From NCBI GenBank assembly GCA_964462525.1, contig CAYWWY010000005.1, positions 1 to 64,000 on the forward strand: a stretch of DNA of 64,000 bases, written 5' to 3'. Positions 32,684 through 42,074 of this stretch are shown piece after piece. Source of the stretch: CAYWWY01 sp964462525. GTDB lineage: Bacteria; Thermotogota; Thermotogae; MWEM01. The position numbers were made by a program, and so were the translations under genes. Numbering within the stretch: the stretch's first letter is position 1; every line of letters begins with the position of its first letter. The notes beneath the pieces are model-generated. The model was not told the DNA's origin. It searched no databases and saw only the letters and a list, made by a program, of their open reading frames with translations.

Positions 32684-34391
32684 GATGCATCCACCAGTAA
32701 TCCAAAATTTGCCGGGCTAAAGGAGCCGCGGTAGTCGATCCGTATCCACCCGATTCCACTAGGACAATGATCGCCAAGTGGGGATTGTCCAAGGGGTAAA
32801 ACCCCGCAAACCATGAATGATAGATTCCAGGTGTTCCCGTTTCGGCCGTTCCCGTTTTTCCGGCCAGTTGATGGGCGTAATCCGCCCCGCGGAAAACATT
32901 GTAAGCGGTTCCTGACCTTTGGTTAATCACTGCGTTCAATGCATACTTCAGATAAGTCCAATATCCTTTCGGCATATCGATATACATAGTAGGTCGATGA
33001 TCGAATCGTTCCGTTAATCGAGCGGGATTGGTCCATCCTTCGTTGCCAATCAGCTCGAAGAGTTTAAGAAGATTCAGGGGTGTTAACCGGATGAATCCCT
33101 CGCCAATCGATGTCAATACGGTATCACCGGTATACCATCGTTCGCCGATCTGGCTCTCTTTCCATGGGCCGGAAGGAAAAACTCCTCTTGTTTCGGAGGG
33201 AAGATCAATCCCACTTTGCGCATCAAGAAGGATCATATCGGCCACTTCTTTAAGCATAGCGATTCCAAGCCGGATCCCAAGTTGATAGAAAAAAACATTG
33301 CATGATTCCACAATTGCCGAGAATAGTGTTGTAATCCCATGACCTGACTCCAACCAATCGCGATAGCGGGTGGTGCCGCCTGTGTCCAAGGCCAGATCAA
33401 AGTGACCTCGACAAAGGATGCGCTCAGTCACTAGGTTTTGAACATCCGATTCGGATGATTGGAGCGCGCTCAGGGCAATAAATGGCTTGATTAGACTGCC
33501 CGGATTATACACGCTTTGAATGGCTCGGTTGATAAATGGAAACGAATCATCCTTTTGGAGTTCTTGCCAGCGTTGGGTCGTTAACCGATTGCTCATCTCA
33601 TCGCTGCTGAAAAACGGGACGGAGTTCATGGATCGGATCTCGCCTGTTTGGGGATTAGAAAGAATCACTACAGCGGGTTTGTCTAGGGATATGAGTCGTT
33701 TGTCGATCCATTCTTGAAGCTGCGCATCGATGGATAGGTGAATGTCGTTCCCGTGAGTCGGCGGATGAACGAGCTTGTATTGCACCACTCTTGTGGTGGA
33801 ATCCATCTCTTTGATCTTTTCCCCGGGTGTTCCTCTCAGTTCTTGATCGTAGTAGCCTTCGATACCCGTGACTCCTTGGGAATCCCGATTGACGTACCCG
33901 ACAATGTGGCTCATGCTTCCTTCAAATGAGTAATTTCTCCGAAAGCTCAAGGTAACGACAATGTCTGCGTTTGTAACAATTACGTCTGGACGCATCGGAA
34001 GGTCCTCCCATGTCATCAAAGCTTCCTGAACGATCAGCACTGAAACACCGCATAGCCAAGCGACTTCTTCAATCAGTTTTTGACGGTTTTGGCCGGAAAC
34101 ACCTTTGAAGGTCTCTGTGATATTGATCAACCGACGCACAGTCGTCGATGCCAGAACAAACCCTTGGCGATCTACGATTTTGCCCCGAATCGAAGGCTCA
34201 ATCTCTCTCCCCAAACGGATGCGTTCCAATTGAAGCGCGTATTCCCTTCCTTGTGTTATCTGGAGGTGAAAGGATTGAGCCCCAAGCAAAATGATTGCCG
34301 CAAAGGTGCACACAACCAAAATCCAAGTTCTGTGCCTGTGGCTTTTCCGTTCGGGACTTATTCTTGGAGTTTGATAACGATTTTTCCGCAT
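32667..34391 (-). CDS. Penicillin-binding protein 2 (MrdA/FtsI class B)
   Basis: A transpeptidase for peptidoglycan cross-linking, with the active site in the periplasm. 574 aa: one N-terminal membrane helix (about 24-44), dimerisation/pedestal region (SIRGKIVDRQGFVLA), and a transpeptidase domain with SxxK in NPGSLIKPF (about residue 299), SxN in ESCNVFF and KTG in AGKTGTAE. MrdA and FtsI cannot be separated safely; the neighbouring GVTGIEGYYDQELRG stretch is common to both. The ribosome site GAGGAGA abuts ATG. It overlaps tdh by 34 bases. Confidence 0.92.
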   Translation of the reverse strand: MRKNRYQTPRISPERKSHRHRTWILVVCTFAAIILLGAQSFHLQITQGREYALQLERIRLGREIEPSIRGKIVDRQGFVLASTTVRRLINITETFKGVSGQNRQKLIEEVAWLCGVSVLIVQEALMTWEDLPMRPDVIVTNADIVVTLSFRRNYSFEGSMSHIVGYVNRDSQGVTGIEGYYDQELRGTPGEKIKEMDSTTRVVQYKLVHPPTHGNDIHLSIDAQLQEWIDKRLISLDKPAVVILSNPQTGEIRSMNSVPFFSSDEMSNRLTTQRWQELQKDDSFPFINRAIQSVYNPGSLIKPFIALSALQSSESDVQNLVTERILCRGHFDLALDTGGTTRYRDWLESGHGITTLFSAIVESCNVFFYQLGIRLGIAMLKEVADMILLDAQSGIDLPSETRGVFPSGPWKESQIGERWYTGDTVLTSIGEGFIRLTPLNLLKLFELIGNEGWTNPARLTERFDHRPTMYIDMPKGYWTYLKYALNAVINQRSGTAYNVFRGADYAHQLAGKTGTAETGTPGIYHSWFAGFYPLDNPHLAIIVLVESGGYGSTTAAPLARQILDYWWMHHDESD

Positions 34392-35404
34392 TCTCCTCTT
34401 TCCATCAGATCAAATCCTTTTTGCCACTGAGCTAATGGAAGCACATGTGTAATGATCGAATCGAGATTGACTCTTCGGTTATTCAGTAGGCTTTGCACGA
34501 CATACCACGTTTCAAACATCTTTCTTCCCGCGATTCCAAAGAGGGTTAGGTTTTTCAAGACGACCATTTCGTTGATCTGAAGGGTGACTGCGCCTGGGAA
34601 GATTCCCAGCAACGATAGGACCCCAGAAGGGATAAGCGCATCCAAAGCAAGGTGCAACGCTCCCTCGTTGCCGCTCATTTCCAAAGCAGCCTCTACTCCT
34701 TCTCCACGGGTAATATCCATGATCGCTTCCCGGGCGTTTGTCTCTCCTGGGTGAATCACGTAGTCCGCTCCATTGGCTTTTGCCATCTCCATCCGAAAGG
34801 GATTTACCTCAGTTACGATAATGGGACCAGCTCCCAATGCCCGGGCCACTTGAACGGACATTACTCCAATCGGACCAGCGCCGCAAATCAATAGGCTCTT
34901 TCCAGGGACATTGGCCGCCATAACTGTGTATACAGCATTCCCCAACGGTTCTTGCACGCTAGCCCAATGGACGGGAAGAGCAGTGTCGTTTTTCCACAGC
35001 ACAATTTCGGGAATCGTCGCGTATTCAGCAAAGACTCCTTCGGTGTCTACACCCAGGATTTTCATGTTTGCGCAGACATGCATTTTCCCAGTTTTACACA
35101 AACGGCAGTGTCCGCAAGGAATGTGCGTTTCTGCCGAAACAAAGTCTCCCACATGCACGTGTTGGACCAAAGAGCCCGTCTCTATAACCGTTCCGCACAT
35201 TTCGTGCCCGACAGTCATTGGCGGGCGTATTCTTCCTTGCGCCCATCGGTCCCAATGGTAGATATGCATGTCCGTACCGCAAATTGATGCGCCTGTTACT
35301 TGGATTCGAACTTCATGAGGCCCCAATCTTTCTTGAATGGGAATCTTTTCGAGTGACAACCCCATTTGAGGAGCTTCTTTTCGAATTGCTTGCATCATTT
35401 CCAT
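34358..35404 (-). CDS. tdh: L-threonine 3-dehydrogenase
   Basis: Zinc, NAD-dependent oxidation of threonine to 2-amino-3-oxobutyrate. 348 aa, close to E. coli Tdh. The catalytic Zn region is ICGTDMHIYHWDRWAQ, then GHEMCG. The structural Zn cysteines are CGHCRLCKTGKMHVC, and the NAD fold starts with GAGPIGVMS. The C-terminal MFETWYVVQSLL segment is distinctive of threonine rather than general alcohol dehydrogenases. ATG at 35,404 was preferred with GGGAGG upstream; ATGs at 35,398 and 35,395 are also possible. The gene starts about 90 bases inside the end of ygiQ. Confidence 0.92.
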   Translation of the reverse strand: MEMMQAIRKEAPQMGLSLEKIPIQERLGPHEVRIQVTGASICGTDMHIYHWDRWAQGRIRPPMTVGHEMCGTVIETGSLVQHVHVGDFVSAETHIPCGHCRLCKTGKMHVCANMKILGVDTEGVFAEYATIPEIVLWKNDTALPVHWASVQEPLGNAVYTVMAANVPGKSLLICGAGPIGVMSVQVARALGAGPIIVTEVNPFRMEMAKANGADYVIHPGETNAREAIMDITRGEGVEAALEMSGNEGALHLALDALIPSGVLSLLGIFPGAVTLQINEMVVLKNLTLFGIAGRKMFETWYVVQSLLNNRRVNLDSIITHVLPLAQWQKGFDLMERGECGKIVIKLQE

Positions 35405-37130
35405 CCCACCATACCTCCCGTGCATGTAGGATTTCGTGTTTCCATCGATTTCTCACGCGCTCTCTCTTCTCAGCGAATATGGGTCTTTCTGTACGAGGAT
35501 CCAACTGCGTATGGTACATAGTTGCGGATACGGTGGAGGGTATTGGGGTGAAGATCTGAATTTGTTGGGGCGCATATCCAAGCTTTTCCCGAACAAATCG
35601 GACGAGGGAACGATGCTTGTCTTCCGTTTCTCCTGGATGTCCACACATGAAGTATCCGATTACATATTGGCGTTTGCCTGTGGAAGTCACAAGAGCGCGC
35701 CAATGACGATCAAAATCCAAAAAACTCTGGATGGGTGATTTGCCCATTGCATTCAGAACCTCGTCATCCGCATGTTCTGGAGCAAGCTTCAACTGACCGC
35801 TCGTATGAAAGCGGAACAGCTCCAGCAAAAAGTCTTTCCCATAGCGGGTGTCGGAACCAATCAATTCGGGGCGGATTCCCGAAGCGATGAAAACCGCTTT
35901 GATCCCTTTCTGGCTTCGAATGTTCCGAAGGAGCTGAAGGTACGGTCTGTGCCCGGCGCGGAACAATGCGGGACAGGGTTCGGGGATCAAGCATGACCGA
36001 TCCGTACAGGTTCCGGCCCCTTTTCTTTGAAGGCAATCCAATTGATACATATTTGCTGTAGGGCCTCCGACATCACTGATAAACCCTCTGAAAGAAGGAT
36101 CTTGCGTGATTTGAGAGACTTCGCCTAATATGGATTCTTCGCTCCTGCTGGAGATGGCGGTTCCTTGATGAGCTGAAATCGCGCAGAAATGGCACTGCCC
36201 GTAACAACCCCTATGGGTTGTGATCGAGAACCGGACCGTTTCCCAAGCCTTCACTCGGCCAAAGGGAATCACGCTCGGATGAATTTGCCTCGTGAAGGGG
36301 AGCGCATAGATTTTGTCAAGGCTTTGCGTTGAAGGCGGAAGAGAAGGGGGGGTTTGGATAACATATCGATTGCCGTCCTGTTGAACCAATGGACGCGCGG
36401 TTTGAGGATCCTGATTGTGGTAGAAGCCCTGAAATGCTCGGACAAAAGCCAGTCGATCTTGGCATACTTGTTCATAGGGAGGCAGCATCACACTGTTTGC
36501 AGGAAGGTCTTCTTTGGATGATGTGGAATAGACCAATCCCCGGATCGATCGGGTCTTTTCTGGCGGAGAAGCAGTCGCTAGGCAGTTAGCCAACTGGACC
36601 ACCGATTCTTCAGCCATTCCGTACAGCAAATAATGGGCTTTGCTATCCAGGAGAATCGAGTGGCGGACTCGGTCCTGCCACCAATCATAATGGGCTAATC
36701 TACGCAAACTTGCCTCGATCCCACCGATCACGATTGGTACGCCAGAAAATATCGATCGGGCCCATTGCGCATATCGAATGACTGCCCGATCGGGTCGGCG
36801 GATTCCTCGCTGGTCGGGTGTATAATCATCCTTGTGGCGGGGTTTTCTGGAAGGAGTATAGTTTGCGATCATAGAATCAACATTCCCCGAACTAATCCCA
36901 ATCATGATTCGGGGGGTTCCATACTCTTTCATTGGCTCTAAAACCGTTACATCTGGTTGCCATACAACGGCAACACGGTACCCTTGGGCTTCCAGAACTC
37001 GAGCGATGATCGCAATTCCAAAAGAAGGATGATCAACATAGGCATCTCCAGAGATGAGCAGAACATCGATTGCATCCCAACCCAAGGAGCGCATCTCTTC
37101 CGGAGATGTGGGCAGAAACTTATGATTCAT
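35313..37130 (-). CDS. ygiQ: YgiQ family radical SAM protein
   Basis: A 605-aa protein with the YgiQ plan: N-terminal B12-like Rossmann part (LLISGDAYVDHPSFG), GGIEASLRRLAHYDWW (about 138), and a radical SAM core with CYGQCHFCAI (CxxxCxxC, about 326) and HTSGQLKLAPEHADD. The reaction is unknown. The Pro-rich, basic last 30 residues are read inside the start of tdh and are probably a variable tail. ATG at 37,130 follows GAGGATC; it overlaps the sigma-factor stop by 11 bases. Confidence 0.93.
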   Translation of the reverse strand: MNHKFLPTSPEEMRSLGWDAIDVLLISGDAYVDHPSFGIAIIARVLEAQGYRVAVVWQPDVTVLEPMKEYGTPRIMIGISSGNVDSMIANYTPSRKPRHKDDYTPDQRGIRRPDRAVIRYAQWARSIFSGVPIVIGGIEASLRRLAHYDWWQDRVRHSILLDSKAHYLLYGMAEESVVQLANCLATASPPEKTRSIRGLVYSTSSKEDLPANSVMLPPYEQVCQDRLAFVRAFQGFYHNQDPQTARPLVQQDGNRYVIQTPPSLPPSTQSLDKIYALPFTRQIHPSVIPFGRVKAWETVRFSITTHRGCYGQCHFCAISAHQGTAISSRSEESILGEVSQITQDPSFRGFISDVGGPTANMYQLDCLQRKGAGTCTDRSCLIPEPCPALFRAGHRPYLQLLRNIRSQKGIKAVFIASGIRPELIGSDTRYGKDFLLELFRFHTSGQLKLAPEHADDEVLNAMGKSPIQSFLDFDRHWRALVTSTGKRQYVIGYFMCGHPGETEDKHRSLVRFVREKLGYAPQQIQIFTPIPSTVSATMYHTQLDPRTERPIFAEKRERVRNRWKHEILHAREVWWDGNDASNSKRSSSNGVVTRKDSHSRKIGAS

Positions 37131-37785
37131 GATCCTCATCACTTTCGTCCTTTTGATCCTCTTCTTCAATCTGTTCCAAGATCTTTCTCAACCGTTCCCG
37201 GCAGCGAAGGAGTTTCGTTCCTACTGTGCCAATCGGAAGGTCCATTTCTTGGGCAATTTCTTTGTATTTTAAGCCTTCAGCGGACATCAATAGGACTTTC
37301 TGGCATTCTTCTGGAAGCAATTGGATAATTTTTTGATATTCTTCCACTTTCAATTGTTCGATCGCCAGATCTTCGGGATTATCGGAATTTGTGTTTTCAG
37401 TGATTTCCAGAAAGGAATCATCCGAATCGTCCCCACCACCGATTTCGGCGTCAAGGGCGATTGTTGCCAGATCCGATCGTTTTTTGGCCGATCGGTGTCG
37501 GTGTTTGTCGATGCAGATGTGCGCAGCGGTAGTCACAAGGAAGGCTTTCAGGTTGTTGATTTGGGAAAGATCTTCAAAAGCCATCCGCAAAAACGTTTCC
37601 TGGATGATATCTTCAGCAAGATCCCGAAAATCGGGGTATTTATAAGAAATAATGGAAATGAGATAATAACCGTACCGTCGGTACAGTTCATCCCAAAAAG
37701 CAGATTCGCCTACTTTATCTCTTTTCTTCAACAGGGTCGAATCGTCCATCTTTCTTAGTCGGCTTTGAATAATGGATAATGACAT
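37120..37785 (-). CDS. ECF-type sigma factor
   Basis: A 221-aa sigma-70-family protein with region 2 (FWDELYRRYGYYLISII ... DLAEDIIQETFLRMAF, about 30-70) and region 4 (LPEECQKVLLMSAEGLKYKEIAQEMDLPIGTVGTKLLRCRERLRK, about 158-203). Unlike the typical extracytoplasmic-function factor it has a long acidic linker between regions (about 110-145) and an acidic tail. No anti-sigma gene adjoins; the only ZAS-type anti-sigma gene is at 51.5 kb. ATG follows GGAG by 11 bases. Confidence 0.92.
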   Translation of the reverse strand: MSLSIIQSRLRKMDDSTLLKKRDKVGESAFWDELYRRYGYYLISIISYKYPDFRDLAEDIIQETFLRMAFEDLSQINNLKAFLVTTAAHICIDKHRHRSAKKRSDLATIALDAEIGGGDDSDDSFLEITENTNSDNPEDLAIEQLKVEEYQKIIQLLPEECQKVLLMSAEGLKYKEIAQEMDLPIGTVGTKLLRCRERLRKILEQIEEEDQKDESDEDHES

Positions 37786-37819
37786 TTTTTCGGCTCCGTT
37801 TCAAATCGCAGGTATCATT

Positions 37820-37828
37820 ATTGTACCA
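37820..37828 (-). promoter_or_regulatory. Extended -10 promoter for the sigma-factor gene
   Basis: The minus strand reads TGGTACAAT, 35 bases upstream of the sigma factor start. No -35 of its own (auto-regulated) type is obvious. Confidence 0.5.
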
Positions 37829-37847
37829 TAAAGCATGGACGCTCCGG

Positions 37848-39077
37848 TTACTCGAACAAACTTTTTTCGATATCACTCAGTTTTCGAGATATGGCGGTGA
37901 TAAACCGGGACATGGTAAAAATTTTCTGCGGAACATAGTTTGGATCTCGCTCTAATTCTCCGTATACGTTTTCCGCTTGTTTTGCACTTTTTTCCATGGA
38001 CCAAAACTGCTGTACGTAATCCTTGCCAAGCCCAGACAGGTATCTGCGAACTTGTTCATCCTGGATCAACAACTCTACATTTTGCCGAAAACTTTGTTCG
38101 TCCGGTCTAGGAATCAAGAGGCATCCCTGTCCTTGCAACAGAACATTTTTGACGCCTTTTTGCGCGATCGCAACAACAGGAGTACCCGCCGCCATGGCTT
38201 CCAGTACAACCAAACCCTGTGTCTCTGTCGTTGATGCAAAAAGGAAAAGATCCGCTGCTTTGTAGTACTCGATCAACTGCTTTCGATTCATGTATCCGGT
38301 AAAGCGAATCCGGTGCGCAAGCCCTTTTTCTTGCACCATTTCTTCCAAAGGCTTTCGGTTGGGACCATCCCCAACGATGATCAGATAAAAGGGAAATCCT
38401 CTTCGAACAATCGATTCGGTGGTTCGGATCAAAAATTCGACATTCTTTTCTACTCCAAGTCTGCCTGCATACAACCCCACCACGGCATCTTCGGGCAATC
38501 CAAAGCTCTGTTTCAATGATAAGGTGGCAACCCCTTCAAAGGCATAGGTATCGATCCCGGTCGGGATGACCCATATTCTTTTATGAACGCCGTATTGAGC
38601 CAATTCGTCTTGGATTTCTGTCGTTGGAGCAAACACTCCATCCATTTGGTTGCAGAACCACCGAGAAAACTCGGAAATGGTTTGTCGAGATGGAGTAAAG
38701 GGTTTGGGGATGTAATGGCGGTATTCCACAAGGAGGGTATGATAGGTGTGAATATGCACATATCCGTACTTTTTTTGGAGTTGCATCGCGGCAAACCCCA
38801 TTGAAAAAGGGGCATGGCTATGTAAATGGGTGACTTTGTTATCTTGTAGGAATTGGTGAATGGACTTCAAGTTTGGGATGGCGATTTTGTGTTGCTTTTC
38901 TGTTAGAAAGCGTAATCCTTTCACTTTCATACACCGGGGATCATCATCCGGACCAACCGGTGCAATGATAAATATTTCATGGCCCAGCCGTTCCAGCTCT
39001 TTCCGGAAAAGAACAATGCTAGTCACCAAGCCACTTACTTGAGGAATATAAGAATCAGTCATCATCGCGATCCGCAC
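37848..39077 (-). CDS. GT4-family glycosyltransferase (diacylglycerol glucosyltransferase-like)
   Basis: A retaining glycosyltransferase of 409 aa. N-terminal domain: MMTDSYIPQVSGLVTSI and HSHAPFSMG. C-terminal domain: GLYAGRLGVEKN, GDGPNR and the EX7E motif within TETQGLVVLEAM (about 305). The N-terminal pattern is that of glycolipid-making GT4 enzymes such as 1,2-diacylglycerol 3-glucosyltransferase. The start is GTG with GGGGGCAATG upstream. It overlaps the RND gene by 23 bases; they may handle one envelope lipid. Confidence 0.85.
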   Translation of the reverse strand: MRIAMMTDSYIPQVSGLVTSIVLFRKELERLGHEIFIIAPVGPDDDPRCMKVKGLRFLTEKQHKIAIPNLKSIHQFLQDNKVTHLHSHAPFSMGFAAMQLQKKYGYVHIHTYHTLLVEYRHYIPKPFTPSRQTISEFSRWFCNQMDGVFAPTTEIQDELAQYGVHKRIWVIPTGIDTYAFEGVATLSLKQSFGLPEDAVVGLYAGRLGVEKNVEFLIRTTESIVRRGFPFYLIIVGDGPNRKPLEEMVQEKGLAHRIRFTGYMNRKQLIEYYKAADLFLFASTTETQGLVVLEAMAAGTPVVAIAQKGVKNVLLQGQGCLLIPRPDEQSFRQNVELLIQDEQVRRYLSGLGKDYVQQFWSMEKSAKQAENVYGELERDPNYVPQKIFTMSRFITAISRKLSDIEKSLFE

Positions 39078-41565
39078 GAGTCATTGCCCCCTTTCTCCAT
39101 TTATCCTGCATTAATTTCCATGAAGGGACCCAACATAAGGAGAGGAATAAATTGATGACGATCCCAATAGCGAGAACCAACCCCATGTTTTGGAGGATGG
39201 GAGATCGAGCAGCCAAAAAGCTCAAAAAAGCGATCATGGTTGTCAGACCACTCAGAATAATGGCTTTCCCTGTTCCCAGGAAGGTACGAGAGAAAAAGGA
39301 AACACTATGAACAGAACCCCCTTTTTTTTCCTCCTCCTTGAAACGGCTAATGATATGGATTGAACCGTCAATTCCGATACCGACAATCAGAGGCAATGAT
39401 AGGAGGGTCATATAGTTGATTCCCAAGCCCAAAAGTCCAACCACTGCGTATAAAAGAATCAGTGTGATGGCTAATGAGCTTAAGATAATGACCGTATCCC
39501 CAACGTTTCGCAAAACGATGATGATCGTGATGCAAATAATGACGGAAGCCAAAAGCAAGGCAAACATGATTGCCGATATGACCTGTTGAGTGACTTTGTA
39601 AAATAGAATCGAATATCCAAAAAAGTTCACTCCGAAGGTTTCAATCTCTTCCACGAAGTTTTTCAAATGATTGTCTTGAAATAGAGGGGCGCTTGCGTCA
39701 ATATAGACTTTATACAGGATTCGGTCATCCTGACGGCTCACGAAAAAGCTTTGCGCCTCCAAAGGAAGAATATTGCTTTGGAAGACGTGATCCATGAAGG
39801 TCCGAAAAGAATCGCTCGAATCGATTATTTCGAAAAATGCATAGATCTCTTGGTCGATATCGTGTTTGCTCAACAACATTTTGATCAACGGATTGGTTAT
39901 GGTTTCTTTGAGGGCGGAAATCTGCTGCTTGAATTGAGGAAAGTCATCCACCAGAAAGGGGGGAATGTAGTCAATGATGGAGTGCACATTTTGAATATAA
40001 CGACTCCGTTCCACAAAGGTCTGATGGGCTGCCATCAGTTTTGTCGGATCATCGAAGAAGGTGACAACGGAGTCCTCAAATTGAGAGACCATTTTTTTAT
40101 CCACCAAACGCGATAGCGTTCTCTGACTTTCGGTATCCTGAGGGATGAGGGGCGGTGGGGTGAAATCAAAGTCCTGAAAGGTCCGGACTGCGAATACGCT
40201 CATCACGCCTGCCAAGATCACGATGCCATAGATGGCGATTTTGGTGCCCTTTTCGGAGAAAGGACGGTAGATTCGAAATAAGTGTTTGGATAGATGCCTA
40301 CGAAACGAATGGAGTCTCATCCATGGAGAAAAGAGGATGAGCAATGGCGGTAGCACCAATAGCATCGTAGCAAGAAAGATGATGATTCCGAATGCGATGA
40401 TCGCGCCCATTTCCATCAGGGCTGGAGAATCCACAACCAGCAACGAAAGAAAAGCCGTGGCAGTTGTCAAACCACCGATCATCGTAGTTTTGCCTGTTGA
40501 GTTCAAAGCCAAAACGATCGAATCCTTGGTGATGGACCGTTTCTGCTCTTTGGAATGCCCTAAGTCCGTAAAGCCCTTGGCTTTCATCTCTTCGATAATC
40601 CGATTGGAAATATGAATGCCAAAGTCGATCCCCAATCCCAGTAGAGCGGCTAGAATGAAGCTGGAAGTAACGTTTAGGTGCCCAAAGATCAGCGTCAAAG
40701 ATCCGATGGAACAGATCCCCGCAACAACCAAACTCAGAAAAATCCCGATCGTAATCCAGATATTTCCGTAGATGAGGAAAAAGAGGAGCGTGATCAGTGA
40801 GAGTGTGATCATCGTGGTTCGGAGAAAATCTTGGTTGACGCTGGCGAAAGAATCATAGCTGGATTGATAGCTGCCTGTGAATGAATACGAAACCCCATAA
40901 GATTCTGCGATGGAGTCGATTTTGGTTCGTATCGTTCGAAGAGCGGATGCAATGAAGTCTTGATCCATGGAAGGCTCGGTTAACAGAATGTTCATGATCA
41001 TCAACTGATGATCCTGACTGAACAAGACATAATTGTCTATAGACTCGGCGCTTGCCAATTGATCCAGCACTTCCTGCACTTGATGGAGGGAGTTACCCAT
41101 CACGCGGATCATTCCAAAATCGGCAACTGCAGGATTATCGATCAGTAGTTTTGCAAGGTTGACCGTTGACCATAACCGCTGGAAGACTTGATCATTGGAG
41201 AGGATGATTCCGGAAGGACCCATCATGGCAACTGCGTCCATCTTCCGGAAGTAACTGACATAATCCACCATCTGACTTAGCGAAAGATAAATTTCATCAG
41301 CCATTTCCAGCGCTTTGATTCGATTGTTGGGGGCTTCAAAGACCATAATCAGGGATTCATCGACATTCCCTTCCTCGAAAAATTGATTGTATTGGAGGAA
41401 ATACGGATCCCTCTGCGGCAGAAGGAGGGTCAAATCCGTGTCGATTCGAATCCCTACCGCAAGATATCCCATAAAAACGGTACTCAGCGCGGTTACCAAA
41501 AGAATTTCCTGCCACTTTCGCGCGACCCAATGACCCAAAGGGAAGGAGAATCGTTTCATCCTCAT
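39055..41565 (-). CDS. MMPL/HpnN-type RND transporter
   Basis: An 836-aa protein with 12 membrane helices in two halves, each half made of one helix, a large periplasmic loop and five helices. The central helix 4 motifs are LLGLGIDFGIHISNR (about 303-317) and GIGIDGSIHIISR (about 727-739), the acidic residues marking the proton-relay centre. Such proteins export lipids or hopanoids. The start at 41,565 overlaps the upstream stop by ATGA; an earlier in-frame ATG at 41,583 is also possible. Confidence 0.9.
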   Translation of the reverse strand: MRMKRFSFPLGHWVARKWQEILLVTALSTVFMGYLAVGIRIDTDLTLLLPQRDPYFLQYNQFFEEGNVDESLIMVFEAPNNRIKALEMADEIYLSLSQMVDYVSYFRKMDAVAMMGPSGIILSNDQVFQRLWSTVNLAKLLIDNPAVADFGMIRVMGNSLHQVQEVLDQLASAESIDNYVLFSQDHQLMIMNILLTEPSMDQDFIASALRTIRTKIDSIAESYGVSYSFTGSYQSSYDSFASVNQDFLRTTMITLSLITLLFFLIYGNIWITIGIFLSLVVAGICSIGSLTLIFGHLNVTSSFILAALLGLGIDFGIHISNRIIEEMKAKGFTDLGHSKEQKRSITKDSIVLALNSTGKTTMIGGLTTATAFLSLLVVDSPALMEMGAIIAFGIIIFLATMLLVLPPLLILFSPWMRLHSFRRHLSKHLFRIYRPFSEKGTKIAIYGIVILAGVMSVFAVRTFQDFDFTPPPLIPQDTESQRTLSRLVDKKMVSQFEDSVVTFFDDPTKLMAAHQTFVERSRYIQNVHSIIDYIPPFLVDDFPQFKQQISALKETITNPLIKMLLSKHDIDQEIYAFFEIIDSSDSFRTFMDHVFQSNILPLEAQSFFVSRQDDRILYKVYIDASAPLFQDNHLKNFVEEIETFGVNFFGYSILFYKVTQQVISAIMFALLLASVIICITIIIVLRNVGDTVIILSSLAITLILLYAVVGLLGLGINYMTLLSLPLIVGIGIDGSIHIISRFKEEEKKGGSVHSVSFFSRTFLGTGKAIILSGLTTMIAFLSFLAARSPILQNMGLVLAIGIVINLFLSLCWVPSWKLMQDKWRKGAMTRADRDDD

Positions 41566-42074
41566 CGGCCCCAATAGATCCATCGATAGAGCCCCAAAAC
41601 TATGATGAGATCTTTAATGGCTCTACCGATAAGGGCTTGTTTTCGGTGCGATAAATGGGAAAACAGATAGGATGACCAAACCATGATTACCCCGACCAGA
41701 AACCATCCAAGCAGTCGATGGTCCTGGAGTTCTCGTTTTGCCAAAGACATGGCGATGGGCATCAGCAAGAACGGGGCGTAAGAAGCCCCGAAGAAGCGGC
41801 TGTACCGTTGGGCCTTGTTGGATTCGATCAGGATGAGATCGAAACCCAGAAGGCAGAAAAAACCAAAAAAGGGGATTCCAATCATCAGGAACCACCCCCA
41901 ATGAGATAGATGCATGAGTGTTTTTTGAATGGTATACGGATAGGAAAAAAGGTTGATCAGAACAATCACCATAAAGCACACGAAAGAGGATTGCAAAGAA
42001 GGAGCCCGTTTTCGGAAAAACGCGCGTGGAGCCACCAAAGTGTCAAAAAGATCTACCAAAGCGATTTCTCCCAT
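41562..42074 (-). CDS. Yip1-like polytopic membrane protein
   Basis: A 170-aa protein with about five membrane helices. The opening VDLFDTLVAPRAFFRK (a P-R-x-F-F-R motif just before the first helix) is that of Yip1-domain proteins. The rest is hydrophobic, with few motifs. It lies between an exported unknown and the RND transporter and overlaps both (ATGA and 22 bases), so it probably serves the same process. Its role is unknown. Confidence 0.65.
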   Translation of the reverse strand: MGEIALVDLFDTLVAPRAFFRKRAPSLQSSFVCFMVIVLINLFSYPYTIQKTLMHLSHWGWFLMIGIPFFGFFCLLGFDLILIESNKAQRYSRFFGASYAPFLLMPIAMSLAKRELQDHRLLGWFLVGVIMVWSSYLFSHLSHRKQALIGRAIKDLIIVLGLYRWIYWGR

